Assembly (NCBI GenBank): GCA_003049485.1
Contig: PYST01000036.1
Location: 1 to 64,000, forward strand
Reading direction: 5' to 3'
Length of the DNA stretch: 64,000 nucleotides
Source of the DNA: Ophioceras dolichostomum
Taxonomy: Eukaryota; Ascomycota; Sordariomycetes; Magnaporthales; Ophioceraceae
Below, piece after piece: positions 33,679 through 45,345 of this stretch. The position numbers and the translations under genes are program-made. The first letter of the stretch is position 1. Every line of letters begins with the position of its first letter. The notes under the pieces were generated by a model. The model did not search any database. It worked only from the letters and a program-made list of their open reading frames with translations, and had not been told where the DNA came from.

Positions 33679-35996
33679 TCATCCGACGTCAACATACAGC
33701 AGCAACTTCTCGTTTCGCGACATGGCGACGTCCAAGTCCTGGTTGTTGATCATGCCGACCCTGCCGCCGGTCGGGTCGTCCTTGTACGCGAGCTGGACCA
33801 TGTCCGGGTCGCCCTCGATCCGGAGTCTCACCCGGATCTTCTCCTTGAGCTCGTCAAACTGGATGTCCGAGGGCACCTTGATGGCCACCAGGTCGTCCCT
33901 GTAGCTGAGCTTGATCTTCATCAGCTGCCCTACGGCGGCGGGCGTGACGGCGGGGGAGACCGACTGCTGCGAGAAAGAGGACGCCTGCCGCAACATCTGC
34001 GGCTGGCCACCGTTGGCACCCGCTCCGGCTCGAGATCCAGAGGCTCCTTGTCCTCCATATCCGCCGTTCAAGTTGTTCCGCGACGCCTGGCGCGAGGCAT
34101 CACCCTCTGACGAGGAAGGCCGCGAGTCGCCGGACATGCGCGCTTCGTCGCCCCGCCCGTCCGAGTCCATCTCATAGTCACCCTCGCGGGGGGCGAAGAA
34201 CTGCCTTACTAAGTTGCAGCGCGAGATGTAGGTCGGCTGGGCTAGCAGGTTCTTGACGTATGCATCTAGGTTGTGCAGACGGCCCTCGGTGATCGCATCG
34301 GTAACATATGAGACCGGGCCAGGCATGTAGGGAAGCGTGCGCTTCTGTGTGCCCGTGTTGCCCGCCTCTGCAGGGAACTCCGTGAGCAGTGCGATCTGGA
34401 AGTCGTAGAAGTCCTCGTAGTATCGAGAGAGCTCCCACCACCTCCCGTCCTCCAACTCCGCCTCGATGACAAACCAGTACTTCTCCTCGGCGAAGCAATA
34501 GCGTGGTATGCTAGCCTGGAGGGGCGCGAGCAGTTGTGGAGCGGCCTTGGGCACATATGTTGAGTTTGGTTGCTGGAAGCCCTGCCCCGTGGCCCTTTGC
34601 GGGTTGTATGTGCCTTGCTGCTGTTGTAGTTGTGGTGACTGCTGGGGTTGCTATCCTCTCGAGTCAGAAATCGTCCCGTCTGATGGGAGAGCCATGGGCC
34701 CACATCTTCGATATCCGCATCCCAGGAAACATGAGTGGTAGATCGGTAACTTACGCCGTTGCCGTTTGGCTGCTGGGTTTGACTGGCCCTGTTATCGCCT
34801 GGTTGCACGCTCATGCGCTCCATCCCCTGCTCGATCGACTGCTGACCAGGAGCCCCCCCGACCTCGAACTTGCCCAGCGTGATGCTGCTGTTCTTGTAGT
34901 CGGCGGCCATCTTCTTCCATTCCTCGACCCTGGGGATGCCCGCCCTCTGCACGGCGGCCTGGGCGTCTGGCACTGCTTTGTTGGAGGCCATGTCTCGAAT
35001 CTCCACAAACGACACGGGGATCAGGCCAGGGCCTCCTAAGCGCCCGATCGGCTTGGCGACAAACCACTCCGGGTTCGATTGCGCGATCACGATGATGGCC
35101 TCGCCGGCCGACGCCTGAAGCTCGTCCGCCCGCTCGGCCTTAAAGTTGTACAGCACGATACCGTAAACCATCGCGCCCGACTTGGCGCCCGAGTTGGAGC
35201 TGCGCTGGCTCTGTGCTGGAGTCGCGGCCATTGTTGTTGACGTCTCGGCGTATCCGGAATCGTGGTCAGGGTTTTTGGAGATGCTGTTGGTGTTGGTGAT
35301 GCCCAAACTGCCTCCGCTTCCACCACTGCCGCCGCTCCCTCCGCTGGCTGCGCTGGTGCCCGTCTGCGGGCCTGTTGACGAGTCAGACTGCGCGCTGTCT
35401 CTCTCGGTTCGGCCTAGAGCCTGGAAGAATGCGACCGGAACTAGGCCCCGGGCGTCTGGCAACGCAGGGTTGCATGCCTCGTACCAGTCCTGGTCGTTTT
35501 CGCGTCCGATCACATGGAAGAAGTCCCCGCGCGAGAAGCTAAGTTCCTGGCTCGATTGTGCTTCGTAGTCGTATAGAGCTCGGATTACCTATTGTTTTGT
35601 TCCGTTGGTCGCAATTGTCAGCCGATGTCCGCATTGCGCCGCACGATGCGGGACCAGGCAGTAGTAGCAGCAGATCGAGCAACCAAGGCGGGCGAAAAGG
35701 CGGGGTCGAGTCCCAAGCCAAAAACAACAGATCGAATCGCCGGTTGAGAGTTCGTCGCCAGCGCCCCGATCTCGGTGGTAAACGGCAGGTAGTAGGCAGC
35801 AAACGGTTGGTGGGCCGGGCGAAACGGTATGCGGGTATTCAGACGTAACAAATGCGCCAAAGTATTAGCGACGGCGACTTACCTTCTTTGGCGGGACAAT
35901 CGCGATCGCAGACTTGGGGGCAATAGAGATCTGCGGCGACTTGTCCTTATCGCTCTTCATCGACCTTCTTATCCGTAAAGCCTTCAGGACGCGCAT
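33679..35996 (-). CDS. BEM1: Bem1/Scd2 polarity scaffold (SH3-SH3-PX-PB1)
   Basis: A scaffold that brings Cdc42, its exchange factor Cdc24 and PAK kinases together at growth sites. Three exons join in frame: 35996-35883, 35588-34755 and 34650-33679, giving about 639 residues. The N-terminus MRVLKALRIRRSMKSDKDKS is basic and runs into SPQISIAPKSAIAIVPPKK. SH3-1 is at about 39-97 (VIRALYDYEAQSSQELSFSR) and SH3-2 at about 175-235 (VYGIVLYNFKAERADELQAS). A Gln-rich linker crosses intron 2. The PX domain (about 350-455) has YWFVIEAELEDGRWWELSRY and TLPYMPGP. The C-terminal PB1 domain (about 560-639) has KIKLSYRDDLVAIKVPSDIQ and ends LLLYVDVG; it should bind Cdc24. Intron 1 is long (294 nt). Three copies of a 9-bp repeat end just before the start codon. 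Confidence 0.96.
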
Positions 35997-36002
35997 GATC
36001 GT

Positions 36003-36038
36003 CAGTATCCGCAGTATCCGCAGTATCCGTAATATCCG
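36003..36038. repeat. 9-bp tandem repeat at the BEM1 start
   Basis: CAGTATCCG occurs at 36003, 36012 and 36021, and a diverged fourth copy (TAATATCCG) at 36030-36038. The array ends 6 bases upstream of the BEM1 start codon, so it lies in the 5' leader. Read in the BEM1 frame it would be open and encode repeated Arg-Ile-Leu. Confidence 0.85.
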
Positions 36039-39000
36039 AAGACCTCCTCCGTCTACAACAAAAAGTATGATATTTCGGTCGCGATGGGCGATGAGTCGGG
36101 GGCAGCAAAAGCCAGGCTGGGGAATAGTGGCCCGGCAGGGAATACATAGGGACGGGAACAGGCAGGCAAGCTATCGCGGGCCAGAGACAAGGCAGCCGCA
36201 CAACAGTATGTATGTGAGATAGGTAGGGTAGATCGGGTAGGCAGGCAGGCGTGCGTAGGATATGCGCTATAAAGTAGAGGGCGGGGTTTGGGGCGAAGGG
36301 CGAAGCGAACAGGCGAAGGGGGTGAGCAACAGAATGGTGGGAGTGGGAGTGGGAGTGAGCGAGAGTGTGCAACCCAATGAGAGAGTGGCGTGAATTGGAT
36401 GCGATGCGGTCAGGGCCAGCAGAAGGAGGAGTAGGCGAACAGGCGAGAGGGGAAAGGGAAAATGGTGAACAACAACAAGCTGCAGCAGCAAACAGGCAGG
36501 CCAGCTGAGGCGGAGGCGAATGATCTCAGCTCCAGGTAGCCCAGCCAGTGGATAATGACGCACCTTCATCTTTTTTTCTGATGCCGTATCACGACCGGCG
36601 GTCCTCTATGCAAAAAGCGTCGGGAGGAAAAGCAGAGAATTGAAGCAAGTTGAAAATCTCAGGTTACGCCGACTCAGGCGTGCTTTCCGTCGGGTGACTC
36701 TCAGACAAGTTGGGTGTGCGACAGAGCGTCTGACGGGAGTAGCAGGATTCCAGAATCGAAAATCGACTCGCCAGTCGTCTTTGTTGCGCCCGCGTAATTT
36801 AAATTCGAACGTTGCGCCGGTGCATCCTCAGCCCGGTCAGGGCAGCAGGCTGGGCAGGAATAAGACTTTGACGGGAGAGGCGTCTCCCTCGCGCTCGCCG
36901 GTGGGTTTGGTTGACTCAAATCGGGTTTTCCCTTGTTGCCTTTGTGTTGTGTCGTTCGAGCACCTGATTCCGTCACTTCCTTCCCCTTTCTTTCTCCTTA
37001 TTATTTCCTTTGTTCAGCGCCCGCCGTCCGTGCTGCGGATTCGGGGGCGAGGCGAGAGAGAGAGAGGGGCAGGGGCGTCGTAATGTACCCAGGATAAGGC
37101 GCGTCGAGGGAGCACTGAGCGATGCGGTGCAAACCCCGTTGAATTCGTCGCCGTTGTCGTGATCGCAGTCGATGTTAATGTCTCGTAGGGTGCGTGCATG
37201 CGTTATGTGTTCGTGCGGTGCCCTGTGGAGGACGTATTTCAGAAAGGGGGGTTGAAAAAAAAGAAAATAAAAAAATAATGGCGATCAGGAAGGATTAATA
37301 GGAGGCACACGGGGGAGATAGACGGAGGGGGGGAGCGCAAGGGTATCGACAATGCAGGTCGAGGGCGGATGAGCTAGGGAGCAGCTGGTGGGAGCCCTGG
37401 TGGGCAGCAAGTGAAGTCATGTCACTGTACATTGCGTTGCATGAACACATCAGCGGGAGGGCGGGGCCAACTTCGCGTGTGGAAGTACCTCCTGTATCTT
37501 TTTGGAGACCCAGACCAGAACCAAGACCACCACAGCCAGAACCAGAACAAGAATCAGTGCGGGCAGACAGTTGAGCACGACCTCCTTAGTGGGCCGCCAG
37601 CAGCATGGCGGAAGATTGGCGCCAGTTCTGAGGGTGGGCGGGGACACGGCGAATAGAATTGTATTGAAAAAGGTGCGGTACAAGTCGGGGAGGGGAGGGG
37701 TCTTGATGGTTGGCTGGCCCGTCTTGCTGGCTTCTGCAGTGTTGAAAGGTGTGGGTGGGTGGATGCCCCCCAGCGCTGGGATTAGGTGTGTGCGGTTACT
37801 CCTGGCAGGGGCAGCAAATCAACGCTGCAGCGAGAAGGAACATGAAGCCGGAGAGTGCCGAATGTCCCGGCGGTGATTGCGTTTAAACAGCGCACCACGG
37901 CATATTTCCACAGTCAAAGGATAGCCGCCGCGACCTCACATTGGAGAGTAATTCGCACGCGAGCGCGTCGAGTCACCGGCATGCATTACACACCAGACAT
38001 CCACCACATCTGCTTGATACGTGCTTGACGGCGCTATCAGTGCCCATCATGATGAGTGAGGGTGCTGTGGGTGAGTAAGAAGGAAGTGGCTGATTGCTTT
38101 TAGTTGGGACTCCACCAACCGCCGCGCAACGGCAACATCAAACTGGTATTGGGCCGAATGCTGGTACCACCGCATCACTTTTAAAGAACGAACGTTGGAA
38201 GATCAAATTGGTGGCTCCGCCAATTAAGGCACCCCTGCACTCAGCTCTTGGTTCTTCAAGCGTTGTTGCTTTAGCCTGTCGCCCGGGTACCAATTCCCTC
38301 GTGCCCGATTGCCTGTCCAGTGTCGAGATGCACTGGAAAGAGCCCAGGAGTCCATGGAGAAAAAACGACTTGGGACCAAATTGGCTCGACCGGCCCAGCT
38401 TAGCCCAGAGGCCAGCTCGACCTGACTGGATCAGGTTGTTGGTGGCGTTGTGCTACTCTTAAAAAGGACGAGCAATGCACATCCCACGTCGGCGGCCACT
38501 GGACTGCTTCCAACGCTATAACGCACCAGGCTCAGCACCAATCGCCACCAAGAACAAGTCTGTCGATCTTCTTCGACGTCACCAATCGCGTTGGTCCCCA
38601 GTGCTCTGGGTTGAACGGCAAGGTCGGTACGGAAAGTTGTTGCTCAGCCTTCGTGGGCCGGTGGACTAATCAGCGAATGTCGTATATGGCTTTAGGTTTT
38701 CTTCCACGATGCGCACTCCCAGGGTGTAGTATGCGTCGTAGTAGACTAGACGAACACAAGAGAGTGAAATCCATCATCACCAACCAACAAGCCGAATGGA
38801 AATGCTTGCGAACCTGACGCCATTGATTACAGTAAGTTCAGTCAGTAGGTACGTAAGTTCACCACCTTTAGTGATCAAGCCCCTTGGTCCCTCGCTTGGG
38901 GAAATGCAACAGCGCAGCTCACCTCTTCTAAGATGTTCGGCGTTGCGAATGCGAGCATAGAAGGGGAGCATCGTGGACATGACTTGACAGTGCAGTGCAT

Positions 39001-40430
39001 TGCCTTTCCCCCTCTCCCCGCCATCAGCTAGCCTCCTTTTCGAGCTCTGCACCTCGCCATGATTAGCCCCGCCCTCTAGACCGGTAGACCAGGATTCCCG
39101 GCCTCGTGGCCAAGTAGTGAAGTTGCTCCGTGGCGACGGGGGAGCTCCCAAGCTCTCCCGGTCTGCACAGGGCACGGTTCTTGGGAGTCCACGAGTGTTG
39201 ACCGGTATTGGGAAATTTGTGGTGGCCCAGAATCCATAAGGACAAATGAACTTTGCCCCTCTGAAGAAGGACTATGCCGGCACCAGAATGTCATCAGGCC
39301 CCCAGTTGGCATGCAACCCCGCCAAACGCACGATCGTAAATGCTCATCATCAATGCTCCCGTCATCAAGCGATCACCACATCCCAAAAAAACTCACGAGC
39401 CGCGAGAGCTTGTTGCTCGTCTTCTTGTCAGTCCGGGCCTAGGCAGTCCCCTAGGCACACAGGCTTTGAGGTTATTACCTTGCAGTCGGGCCGCCCTAAC
39501 CCAGAACCCCTCCCGATCAAAGTCGTTGCAGTAATACTGGTTCCACCATGAACAGACTTCGTGCCAAGTTCGATAATGCCCGTTCAAACTCGCAGCGCGC
39601 ATCGACACCTTATCCTTCATCCTGTTCCTTTCCGGCTAAGCGCATCCGGCAGACGGAAGATATTATGTACAGTACATTTGTACGTACCTAGGTACCTTTT
39701 GCTTTCTCAACTGCATTCCTCATCCTGCTTGTGGTCTTGGACGGCGGGGAGGGCTCCCATCCTCCCGAGCCCCGTTCATGCAGGTTCGCATCTTTGGTGC
39801 TGCACGGGCTTTCCGATAAACAGGGGGGACATGCTAACGGGCTGTTGCTCCGTCTGCTCCGTAGTCCGTACTTTACATAGCGTTCGCGTATTCTTTGCAC
39901 ATCAATGTTTTCTGGAGGCAAGCACCCATACTGCTTTGTTGGAGGTTCGACATCACCATAGGAGTCCGGCGCAGTAATGAGTTTCTCCAAGAATTTCCGT
40001 GAGCTCTGCAGAGGCCTCGAATCTTCTAGCGGCATCCTACTCCGCCCTCAAGAAGTCGCGAATATATTATCGAGGAGGATCCGGCGCTCAGGTCCCGGCA
40101 ACGGTGCCAGCTTCCTGGGAAACCTCACAAACGAAGAAAAAATGAAGAAGAAAAAAAGCCCAACGCGCCCATCGATAATGACTAGAACCGAAAAAAGTTC
40201 CCCTTCTTCGCAATGCCCAAAAAGGGCAGTGAGAGTGATCGATCAAGTGGTTGCCCTCCCTGGCAAATGTTCCGTCCTTGGCGGGACATCCATCCAAATA
40301 CGCGGCTCGGCGGGCTCGGCGGGCACGGCTGGGCTCCTCCCAAGGGCTTCTGGAACGCCCATCCCCCGCGTTCCATTCCGTGACGCAAACTCGGATCAGA
40401 GCGATCGCAGGCAGGCAGGTTATTAGGCTC

Positions 40431-40455
40431 GCAGGCCAGGCCAGGCCAGGCAAGG
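40431..40455. repeat. Short CCAGG/CAAGG pentamer array
   Basis: GCAGG, three copies of CCAGG and one CAAGG follow one another. The unit is close to that of the longer AAGGC array at 56671-56710. Confidence 0.7.
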
Positions 40456-42988
40456 CAGTGCTTTGCGCTTTGGGCATCTTTTTCATTCTCTTCTCGTCGC
40501 TTTCTTCATGCCGCTCTTCTTTCCTGAACTAAACCGGAGAATCCCATAACCATGTGAAAGGCACGGAGTGTCCGAAAGAGAGGCAAGGAGGGACACAGAC
40601 ACACACAAACAAAACAGTGAACGAGGCATCGGCTTGCGTGGCATCCCGCCGTTTGCATCTTGCCGAGTTTCCAACCTGGAGTTCATGTTGGGCAAGCCTC
40701 TCGCTCTTCGCTCGCAAGCCCCTGACAACTTCTGCTGTAGCACAACGACCTACTCAAAACCAACGTGCCTCAACGGCGCGTCCGTTTTTCTGCGTCTTTC
40801 AGAAACCCAGAAAAAACAGAAACCGCAAGCTACGAAACATGTGTGCTCCCCCAGCAACGACTTTGCAAACAGTACCTGTAGTAAAAACGAACACTCAACT
40901 CTCTGTATGACGTCGTCGACACCTTCGTTGAACGGAGGGGGAGGGGCAATCAATCCATCCTCCCCAATGCCAAGTTAAAGAGAGTAGCAGCAAACAAGCA
41001 TCACCAGCCATCACCAGCCATCACTCCATCACGTCAACCATCACCACTGCAACCTTCCCGTCTATGCCATCTCTCCCTCTTGCCCGTAAACAATTCCAAA
41101 TTACTTTTCTTTCTTTCCTTCCGTAGGGCTTCCCATCATGCTTTCCCCATAACATTTGGTTCTTTTTCTAGGTACCTACCACCCACCTTTCACTCGGATC
41201 CAGCCCGTCCCGATCGCCAGCCGGCAAGATGTGAAACTGGAGACGTCTCCGAACCACATGTGCGTACCGAAGAGGGGAGGTCGCCGTTGCCTGCCGGTCT
41301 ACTATGCGATCGCACCCGGGAATTTTCCTTCATCAACTATCGTATTGTGGCTTGCAGGATTTTCCTCTCAGAGAAGAGCCTGAAGTGCATGGAATGTTCT
41401 CGATGCCTGGTGGTTTTGCGGTGGTGAAGCTGTACGTAAAGTCCAAGTCGGATAGGTGTCGGAATGTCTTTCTGCATGCAGCTGCTCCCCGCGGCAGGCA
41501 GCAGGACTCCATGCAGTTCCGATTCAGGTTAGTTGCTCGTTGAACCTCCCCTTCCGATGTTCGTGATAGCCTCACACATTGTTCGCACTAGGACGAGACA
41601 CTTCGGCACAGTTCTTGCCTGTACTGACGGCAACTTCCCCGGCTCTTGGCCCATCACTGCACATTTGCTCACGAAACACGCATCTGTACCACATATTCGG
41701 TTTGACTTTTTACGTTGAGCTGTCCGTTAGATTCCTTTGTTTTTCTCTTGAGCGGGCACGTCCGATACCGTTCAACACCAACAAATATTTAACCATCAGC
41801 TGCCTGATATGTAGTGAACATGGCAAAAGGCAAGGCAACTGCAGAACAACTTTTCGCCGACACTCCCGTCCAGAAGGAGGGTTAGGCAAACGCAGTAGAA
41901 CTATGTAGGTATATGCATGCATGAGGGACCCGAACCCATCAGTTGCCCTAACCCGAAACGCCTGCCTGCCTGGCTAGTCTTCCCCTGTGTGGCTGGCTGG
42001 CTCTATGTACCTAACATAAATGGTATCTCCAGATGTCATCTTCCCCAGTCATGGCGCCGTCTGAGAGAGAAGAAAAAAGAAAAAGAAATAAACGACATAA
42101 ATCACCGCATAGCTAACACCGCGAGGGTATGCATCGGTCGTGAGTGCACCGCAACAGCAAGAGAAACTCCCCACTAAAATCCCAGCCCTTGCGCTTGCTC
42201 CTGTGAGCAAAGACGACGCATAAGACGCCCCCGACCGTTGTCCTCCCGAGGTGAAGTTGAGCCCCATAAGTGGTCTATTCATTAGCTCGCATCGTCGCAT
42301 GCTTGCAGCTGGCTTCGGGACCAACCGCTTAGGAAAGACAGGGTCGGGTTGCCTTATAGCCTCCTCTTCACCTCAGAATAATTATGGGCGGTACTTATTT
42401 CTGGTGATGTCTTCTGAGGTTAAAGAGGTCGGTCGCTGCATCCCGGAGGGTTCTCGTGCGCCGGTCCCTCCGTCCCATGTTGACGGAACGCAATTAGTGA
42501 CTTTGATCGGTCGGCAAGAAGGTTGCGGAGGACGGTGGAGAGTGGGCCCAGCGGTGAGTGGGCCCATCATCCCCTCCTCCTACCGTAGCTTGCGTCGAGA
42601 CTGCACGCAAATGGAGAGGAGTATTGGGGTTCGGTGATGAGAGCATGGGGATTTGCGTTCGAAAACTCGTGCGAGACCTGAGCATTTCGGATAGGTGGGG
42701 AAGGGATTGCTGGAACTGATTTGAACTTGGGCAGAGGAGTAGAGGGGAAGAAGCCCTCATGGGAGTGTTGGTGCGGACAGGTAGGTAGGTGGCAGTCATG
42801 GCGGCGGATAACGAGCAGGCTCGCAGACGGTGTTTGGGAGGGAGAGAAATGACAAAGATAGACGATAGTCGTCGAGGGACTCAGAAAAGAGAAGAGAAAA
42901 GAAGCAATGCGGCATAAGACGAAGGAGAGGAAAGAGGATGGCGGTGCCGGAGGCCAGATCGGTCCCAGAGATTTGGCATCGACCATCA

Positions 42989-44771
42989 TTAAATCTGGCC
43001 TTTGATATCAACTTTGCGGAAAGCCTCTTTCCTCGCCGCATCGAATCGAGGGCCCGCCTTTCCAGAGAGGAACGCGATGTGGTCCTGACGCTCTTCGAGT
43101 AGGTCTTGACCATTGTGGTCAATGATGAACTGGACAGCCTCGGCATCAGACTCGAAGCCGAGCTCCTCCGTCACAAACCGAAGTCTCACGTCAGGCTTGT
43201 ATCTGTTTGCGTGCAGGAAATGTCAGCCAATACGAACTTGGACGCTGAAAACAAGAGCGGTCGGGAAATGGAAGGACAAAAACTTACGCCTTGCACATGT
43301 TACACAAAGCTGCCAGACGTTCACGACCGACAAACATGTCCATCAGGTATGCCCCCATGTTTGGGGTGTCCAGATAGAGCTGGAAGAATCGGTGATAGTT
43401 GCCCAGGGCCAAGGCGGAGCGGACGTTCAAGGCGTGCTTGATCGGCCGCTCCTCCTTCTCTGCTGTGGTTAGATCTGCCATGGCGTCGTTCAGGGCTGAA
43501 CGGTTGGCCGTGTGGATGAAATACAGAATACGATACGCCTTGAACTCGAGGGGGTTCCCCTTCAGGCCCAGCTGGTACAGAGCACGCAGCTGGGTCTGGC
43601 ACTGGTTATACTCACCCAGGTCCCCTTTCTCGAGGGCGATTCGCGCATGGATCTCGTACACCGAGACGGTGAAGTCGTTTCGAATGCGCTGGACGGTCAG
43701 GTCCTGGCGCATCGACTTGAACTGGTCGCAAATATAGGTGTAGTTGGACTCCTTGCGCCACTTCTTCTTCAGTAGGTCGAGGGTCTGTCGCAGCACGGCC
43801 TCTGGCCGCACCTGCGACGCGACGGGCGGAGCCGTCAGCCGGAGATATCGCTTCTCCAGCGTCTGGCTCGTGCCCACGACGGGGCCGTTCGAAGGAGGTG
43901 GACTGGGTGACCGATATGTCGACTTGTAGCCGCCGTCAAAGCGACGCTGTCGCTTCTCTAGTTGCTTCTGGAACTTACTCTGGTTCTTCCCGGAGGCGGA
44001 GGAAGCGGGTTGTTGATCATCCGATGGGGCCGCGCGTTTGTCGCCTGTGCTTCCGGCCGCGTTTGCATACGAGATACGGTTCTGCAATCCACCTGCCTTG
44101 GAGGCATGCCATGGTGCCGCAGTTCCGTTGGTCGTGTTGTCGTCAGCGCCGGAGATGTCGCCAGATTTGCGCTTCTTCTGTGTCGGTGTCGACATGTTGT
44201 TTCGGGAGACCGGTTGCTGATCCTTGGGTTTGGCAGCCTCGGGGGACATCAGTGACGCAATCCTTTCCCTCTTGATCAACTGCTGCGGTAGTGGCATGCT
44301 GTCCCAGTCCATGGTGTACATCAGGCCTGACTGGTGGGCTTGCGAAATCGTCTCCTTCAGTTTCGCCTCCATCTCGCTGCGGTCGACAGTATGGTCCATG
44401 TTGTCGGGAAGGAAGGATCGAGCGACATATTGTCGAACCGAGTTGGGCCAATCAATCTTCCTCGCCTGCTCTGGAGGAGCAGGTGTACTATTAGTAGCGG
44501 CGGGTTGCTCGGGGGCATGCGAACTGTAGCCATTCTGTGGCGGGCAGGGTTGTTGGGTAGGAGCGGCGGGCCCAAATGACTGTCGAACGGGGACGGCGGT
44601 GTAGGCGGTGCCGGGAGCGGCTGGTACTCGAGGCCAAGATGTTAAAAATGAGGGCTGAGACGATGAGTGACCAGGATTTTTCGTCGAGTGCATCTCACCT
44701 GTGGGATATGCCGAATACGCCATGCCCGCAGGCGGGAGGGAAGCGGTCTGGGTCCACGTATTGGGCATCAT
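42989..44771 (-). CDS. THP3: Thp3/LENG8-type SAC3-GANP family protein
   Basis: Yeast Thp3, with Csn12, acts in transcription elongation and mRNA maturation in the nucleus. Three exons are proposed: 44771-44699, 44620-43288 and 43202-42989, giving about 539 residues. The N-terminal third is Pro/Gln-rich, with ARKIDWPNSVRQYVARSF then SEMEAKLKETISQAHQSGLM, the family's first conserved block. A basic linker (KFQKQLEKRQRRFDGGYKST) leads to EKRYLRLTAPP and RPEAVLRQTLDLLKKKWRKE. The SAC3/GANP domain has FKSMRQDLTVQRIRNDFTVS and ALEKGDLGEYNQCQTQLRAL. The last exon supplies the PCI-type winged-helix end YKPDVRLRFVTEELGF. The first intron (78 nt, donor GTGAGA) is a multiple of three and has no stop. 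The ATG could also be the next one, at 44768. Confidence 0.9.
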
Positions 44772-45345
44772 TTTGAGGCGATCGCGACGGACATCCGACG
44801 CGACGAAAGAGTGCGAATTATAACGACCAAAGGATCGGCCAGTAGTTAGTAGAAGGGGGAGACCAGACTGAAAAGACGATGCGTTACGATCTGTATCAGG
44901 TCTAGAGTTTCTCACGATTTCTTCGATGAGGTTGGCGATGTTTGGGCCTTGGGTGTCGACAAAGAGGATGACTTGACAGAGAGGATGACAGGTGACGGTG
45001 GGTGATAATTGCGCCGTGCGGCAATAAAATGGAGGGTTGGTGGCTACGATGCACGAGAAAGGAAACCAAGCTGATGCCTCAGGCGCACAGAGCTAAACCA
45101 CTGGATTTGGTGGGTCGTATTGGCTTGATTTGGGCTAGGGTGTCGTCCATGTGATCTCGGCACCCCACGTTGCTTGAAAGTCACTTACTACAGTGGCACG
45201 CGACGACGTCAATGAGATAACTCGACGCTCATATGAATCGGACATCTCCTTGCAGGCACCGGTTGCGCGTGAATCCCTGTAGAACATAACTTTTTTTTCT
45301 GGGACTCGGAATCTCTGGGATATTGTCCCCGCCTGGACATGACGA
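44772..45345. promoter_or_regulatory. Divergent promoter region THP3 / VPS36
   Basis: 574 bases between start codons of two genes pointing away from each other. Both promoters must lie here. I see no further gene. Confidence 0.6.

Larger units (their letters stand above)
35997..42988. other. 7-kb region without a recognised gene
   Basis: The stretch lies between the Bem1 start and the THP3 stop; the left 1-1.5 kb is probably the Bem1 promoter and long 5' leader. No open frame resembles a known family, and frames on both strands are short. It contains the CAGTATCCG repeat (36003-36038), a CCAGG/CAAGG pentamer patch (40431-40455), a repeated CATCACCAGC near 40999-41018, and several GGTACCTA-like pieces (39690, 41171). 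This could be normal regulatory DNA for Bem1, or hold non-coding RNA or small fast-evolving genes. Confidence 0.5.

Noticed and set aside
36640..37083. A 147-codon plus-strand frame upstream of BEM1
   Set aside because: No family resemblance; it lies in the probable BEM1 promoter or leader and has several competing frames.
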